A DNA stretch of 6,723 nt. Source: Bacteroidota bacterium. Lineage in GTDB: Bacteria > Bacteroidota > Bacteroidia > Chitinophagales > Chitinophagaceae. The stretch is from positions 1-6,723 of the forward strand of contig JAEWBT010000089.1 of NCBI GenBank assembly GCA_023391015.1, in the 5' to 3' direction. The position numbers and the translations under genes were made by a program. The notes under the pieces were generated by a model. The model searched no databases, had not been told where the DNA came from, and saw only the letters and a list, made by a program, of their open reading frames with translations. Shown piece by piece: positions 5,101 through 6,723 of the stretch. The number at the start of each line of letters is the position of its first letter. The stretch's first letter is position 1.

Positions 5101-6723
5101 ATCAATGGAAACAACCGTTTGCTCGCTAACCGCTTTCCTGGATTTTCCGGAAATCTCACTGTTCAGGCGGCTCAGTTTGGCTTTTTTATCCGCCGAAATA
5201 AAACCGATAAGTTGCTCAAATTTCCGGCGCTCGCTGCTGTAGGCAATCGTGAGCTGGTAGTGCATGTGGCGGTCTTCACGGGAGTCCGCTACGGGCGAAA
5301 TGTTGCTGTAAATACCCAGATTCAGCAGCAGCATTTGAACGCCATGAACCAGTTCTTCGCTAATAGAAGTCAGTACAACATCGCCGCTGTTACGCCCTTC
5401 TTCTTTTCGAACCCGTACAGAGCCATCTCCCTGGAAAAGGCTTTGCAGGAAAGCGCATTTTTCCGCCATCGTGCCTTGCATAATCCGCTCCGGCACCCGT
5501 GCGGTGAGCGATGACTGGGCCAGTTCGTACTCCGCTACGTAGTCGTCCACTTCCTTACGATCGTGCTTTACGATACGGTACAGATCGTGAACCGACCGGC
5601 GAACGACTGTTTTAGAAGCCCCGAAAATATCGTTGAAAAGGCCTGTTACGTGGGCATACTCGTCGTCGTTAATGGTGATAACGCCGAACATCGTGGTCTT
5701 GTTATTCTGGTTGTATTTGCCGTAATAACCGTCGCTTACCACCCAGCCGGCAAGCGCCGCTTTTGCCAGGTCCAGCGTCGTTTTTCCGGGAACCATAGCT
5801 TCTCCTTCTTCGCGGGCATTTTCCCAGGCCTGCGCCACAAAGTTTTTGACCGGCCCGTTTGCTGCTTCTGCCGCTTCCGCAACCAACTCCAACTCTGGCA
5901 GCGCGTGGGTCAGAGCAGTTTGCTGTACTTTCTGACCGAGGATTTCCGCAAGCGGTTTCCAGCTGTAAACACCGCCGTCTTTTTTGCGAAGGGCGCTGCT
6001 CCAAATCTGGTGATCACCGGTAAACTCAATAAAGTTGCCGTTGGCCAGCGTTGCCCGAAACACCGGTTTTACCCCGTTGTCTTTAACAGCCAGAATTTTT
6101 ACAAAGCGATTGCCGTCAAAAACCTCCAGGTCGGTACGGTTCTGCGTTACGATATCGCCGATTTGCAGAATGCCTTTGTTGGTAAAAAGCCGGGTATTGT
6201 AGCGGGCACACGCGTGCGGCTGGGGCCGCTCATACGCGTTCTGCGAGCGCTCCAGTTTTCCGGAAATGGGGTCCACAAAATAGTGGCCCTGCGGGTCGCC
6301 GGTGATGCCATAAGCGCTGTGCAGGCCGGTGTTGAACCACTGCGGCGAGTTGGGCGCACAGCTTTGCGACAGGATGCTGAACACCAGCTCGTCGTAAAAC
6401 ACCTGCGCGTCTTGCTTAGAAGCAAAATAACCATATTTCTCACCCCACTGCCGCCAGCAATCGGCCAGGCGGTGCGCCACTTGTTTCACACTCGTTTCGC
6501 GGCCGAGGCTGCCATCGGGTTGTGGCACGCCTGCTTTCCGGAAATATTTCTGGGCCAGGATGTCGGTGGCAATCTGCGACCAGTGGGCCGGCACTTCCAC
6601 GTCGTTCATCTCAAAAACCTTCTCGCCGTTCGGGTTGCGAATAACGGAAGTGCGCATTTCGTATTGAAACAGGTCGTAGGCGCTCTTGCCGTCCTGCGTG
6701 AAATGACGCGAAAAGGCAAGGCC
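2152..6723 (-). CDS. nrdJ: Adenosylcobalamin-dependent ribonucleotide reductase (class II), intein-containing, 5' end outside window
   Basis: Reduces ribonucleotides to deoxyribonucleotides with a B12-derived thiyl radical, in the cytoplasm. The stop is TAG at 2152-2154. The frame is open to the right edge; residues upstream of the ATG at 6657 (GLAFSRHFTQDGKSAYDLFQ) look like conserved NrdJ N-terminus, so that ATG is internal. Numbering from it: N-terminal domain 1-149; intein 150-545; substrate-reducing Cys546 (CFILSVDDD); NPCSE with thiyl-radical Cys755; its redox partner Cys766 in TACNLASLN, 11 residues on, as between Cys322 and Cys333 of the Thermotoga enzyme; phosphate-loop PTGTIG 953-958 and TTGVEP ending at 970. 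A Lys/Ser-rich linker (~1197-1240) leads to a TSCPD-type domain (~1275-1385). The Cys-rich tail (Cys1475, 1478, 1488, 1491, 1494, 1500) probably binds zinc and relays reducing power from thioredoxin. No frameshift or missing catalytic residue is seen. The next gene on the strand is the SIR2-like one, behind a terminator. Confidence 0.96.
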   Translation of the reverse strand, partial: GLAFSRHFTQDGKSAYDLFQYEMRTSVIRNPNGEKVFEMNDVEVPAHWSQIATDILAQKYFRKAGVPQPDGSLGRETSVKQVAHRLADCWRQWGEKYGYFASKQDAQVFYDELVFSILSQSCAPNSPQWFNTGLHSAYGITGDPQGHYFVDPISGKLERSQNAYERPQPHACARYNTRLFTNKGILQIGDIVTQNRTDLEVFDGNRFVKILAVKDNGVKPVFRATLANGNFIEFTGDHQIWSSALRKKDGGVYSWKPLAEILGQKVQQTALTHALPELELVAEAAEAANGPVKNFVAQAWENAREEGEAMVPGKTTLDLAKAALAGWVVSDGYYGKYNQNNKTTMFGVITINDDEYAHVTGLFNDIFGASKTVVRRSVHDLYRIVKHDRKEVDDYVAEYELAQSSLTARVPERIMQGTMAEKCAFLQSLFQGDGSVRVRKEEGRNSGDVVLTSISEELVHGVQMLLLNLGIYSNISPVADSREDRHMHYQLTIAYSSERRKFEQLIGFISADKKAKLSRLNSEISGKSRKAVSEQTVVSIDFIGEETVYDIQTETAQFAANGVTVHNCFILSVDDDLVNPGGLMDLWVREARIFKYGSGVGTNYSNIRAEGEKLAGGGTSSGLMSFLRIGDRAAGAIKSGGTTRRAAKMVCLDLDHPEIEQFIDWKVEEEKKVAALIAAGYASDYEGEAYRTVSGQNSNNSVRIPNAFFRKLESGGDWEMTARTDGHVMKKTPARALWDKIAYAAWRCADPGTQYDTTINEWHTCPEGGPIRASNPCSEYMFLDNTACNLASLNLRKFFNEETSVFDVEGFEYATRLWTVVLEISVLMAQFPSPEVAQLSYDYRTLGLGFANLGSMLMVSGIPYDSEEGRAIAGGITAIMNGISYKTSAEMAQVLGAFPRYEENREHMLRVMRNHRAAAYDATDAYDNLEIKPMGISAKYCPEYLLRAATKAWDDCVQMGEKYGYRNAQATVIAPTGTIGLVMDCDTTGVEPDFALVKFKKLSGGGYMKIVNQSVPAALRKLGYNESEIDAMVKYAKGHGTFAGAPFINHQTLSEKGLMAEELKKLDAAVESAFDIAFVFNVYTLGEECLKRLGFTPEEYYHPEFSLLEALGFEDDEIEAANDYVCGTMMMEGAPGLKPEHQSVFDTANKCGKKGERYIHAHGHIRMMAAVQPFISGAISKTINLPNEATEAEIKDCYQLSWELGIKACALYRDGSKLSQPLSNKSDKKKKDSKDQESKSKEAEGSNAKHPTSSNSEASNLSVADLSTEELLDEVNRRVQAAPDTKLRSKLATIVERKQLPARRRGYTIKGKVGGQALFLRTGEYGDGTLGEIFIDMAKEGATMRSLLNSFAIAVSVGLQYGVPLDEYVDKFIFTRFEPAGMVDHPNIKSATSVLDYIFRVLAYEYLDRDDLVHVPDASRKLAVATPEISGNLRDLEDAGEAMPKAGRADAVHPGKPTEPVLETVATPGGHHNVGSLAEAKADQKKLLGTSADAPACRQCGNITLRNGTCYMCPNCGTTTGCS
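2944..2997 (-). repeat. Short degenerate DNA repeats coding part of the NrdJ linker
   Basis: On the plus strand GTTGGACGCTTCGC (2944-2957) recurs as GTTGGATGCTTCGC (2969-2982, 13 of 14 identical, 25 bases apart). A third looser copy, TTGGAGCCTTCGGC, follows at 2984-2997. They encode the Ser/Asn/Glu/Ala-rich part of the linker between the reductase core and the TSCPD domain, next to a Lys-rich stretch (DKKKKDSKDQ). The third copy shares the ten bases GGAGCCTTCG with the intergenic tandem repeat (85-94), a modest similarity that could be chance. This linker varies widely in NrdJ proteins, so repeat expansion there would be tolerated. Confidence 0.55.
5023..6210 (-). mobile_element. Intein with LAGLIDADG homing endonuclease, inserted in NrdJ
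   Basis: A 396-residue in-frame intein, from Cys1 (codon 6208-6210, context HA|CARYNTRLF) to terminal Asn396 (5023-5025, context TVHN|CFIL). Removing it restores HA-CFILSVDDD, the expected NrdJ sequence. Splicing motifs are intact: Cys1; block B TGDH with Thr64 and His67; C-terminal VYDIQTE and AANGVTVHN with penultimate His395 and Asn396; Cys as +1 residue. The middle holds two LAGLIDADG motifs, LAGWVVSDG (acidic residue Asp160 of the intein) and FLQSLFQGDG (Asp262). Both keep their metal-binding Asp, so the nuclease may be active and able to copy the intein into empty nrdJ alleles. Base composition (about half G+C by eye) is slightly below the flanking exteins but far above the SIR2-like gene, and it holds host-style codons. 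It therefore seems long resident. The +1 Cys is also the substrate-reducing cysteine of the reductase. Confidence 0.95.

Larger units (their letters stand above)
2428..6544. repeat. Dispersed palindrome TTTCCGGAAA, five exact copies in nrdJ
   Basis: Exact decamers lie at 2429-2438 (within the 12-bp palindrome ATTTCCGGAAAT, 2428-2439), 4591-4600, 5144-5153 (inside the intein), 6257-6266 and 6535-6544. Half or near copies (TTTCCGG or CCGGAAA) occur at 2439-2445, 3194-3200, 3714-3720, 4333-4339 and 5221-5227. The decamer is read in two frames, as Phe-Arg-Lys (4591, 6535) and as Ile-Ser-Gly-Lys/Asn (2429, 5144, 6257), so one favoured codon pair does not explain it. None occurs in the SIR2-like gene or the left repeats. 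It resembles a genome-wide iterated palindrome; role unknown. Confidence 0.7.

Noticed and set aside
4756..5514. Plus-strand 252-codon open frame across the intein/extein boundary
   Set aside because: Antisense shadow of nrdJ and the intein; low-complexity, Phe/Arg/Val-rich composition and no known motif.

Overview
The window carries two genes, both on the minus strand, plus a repeat-rich border. The right two thirds (2152 to the right edge) is a 5'-truncated gene for an adenosylcobalamin-dependent (class II) ribonucleotide reductase, NrdJ, interrupted in frame by a 396-residue intein with a LAGLIDADG homing-endonuclease domain. The left third (161-2074) is an AT-rich gene for a SIR2-like protein with a long C-terminal region that I do not recognise. 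The sequence style suggests a Bacteroidota member, probably of the Cytophagales (Hymenobacter/Spirosoma-like). The grounds are the NrdJ sequence style, a base composition of a little over half G+C in nrdJ, and the lack of clear Shine-Dalgarno sites. This is an inference, not a database result.

Layout from left to right: 1-40 is a perfect 10-bp inverted repeat; 41-142 holds about 2.3 copies of a 44-bp GC-rich tandem repeat; 161-2074 is the SIR2-like gene; 2088-2140 is a long, slightly bulged inverted repeat that reads as the nrdJ terminator and fills the SIR2 leader; 2152-6723 is nrdJ, with the intein at 5023-6210 and a low-complexity Lys/Ser-rich linker encoded around 2940-3060. There are no stretches over 300 bases without a gene, and I saw no tRNA, rRNA or CRISPR array.

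How they relate: NrdJ is a core enzyme of dNTP synthesis and needs B12. Its intein sits immediately before the substrate-reducing cysteine, so the host enzyme cannot work until the intein splices out. The SIR2-like gene (about 35% G+C by eye, against about 55-60% for nrdJ) looks like a later arrival placed just behind nrdJ. By its NAD-binding motifs it is a candidate NAD-consuming effector, as in known SIR2-based anti-phage systems, but it stands alone here and its trigger is unknown. Two signals go beyond plain annotation. A run of nine A residues lies exactly at the junction of its SIR2 domain and C-terminal region, where slippage by one base either way would release the SIR2 domain alone. 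The decamer TTTCCGGAAA occurs five times within nrdJ and its intein, in two reading frames, and never in the SIR2 gene.
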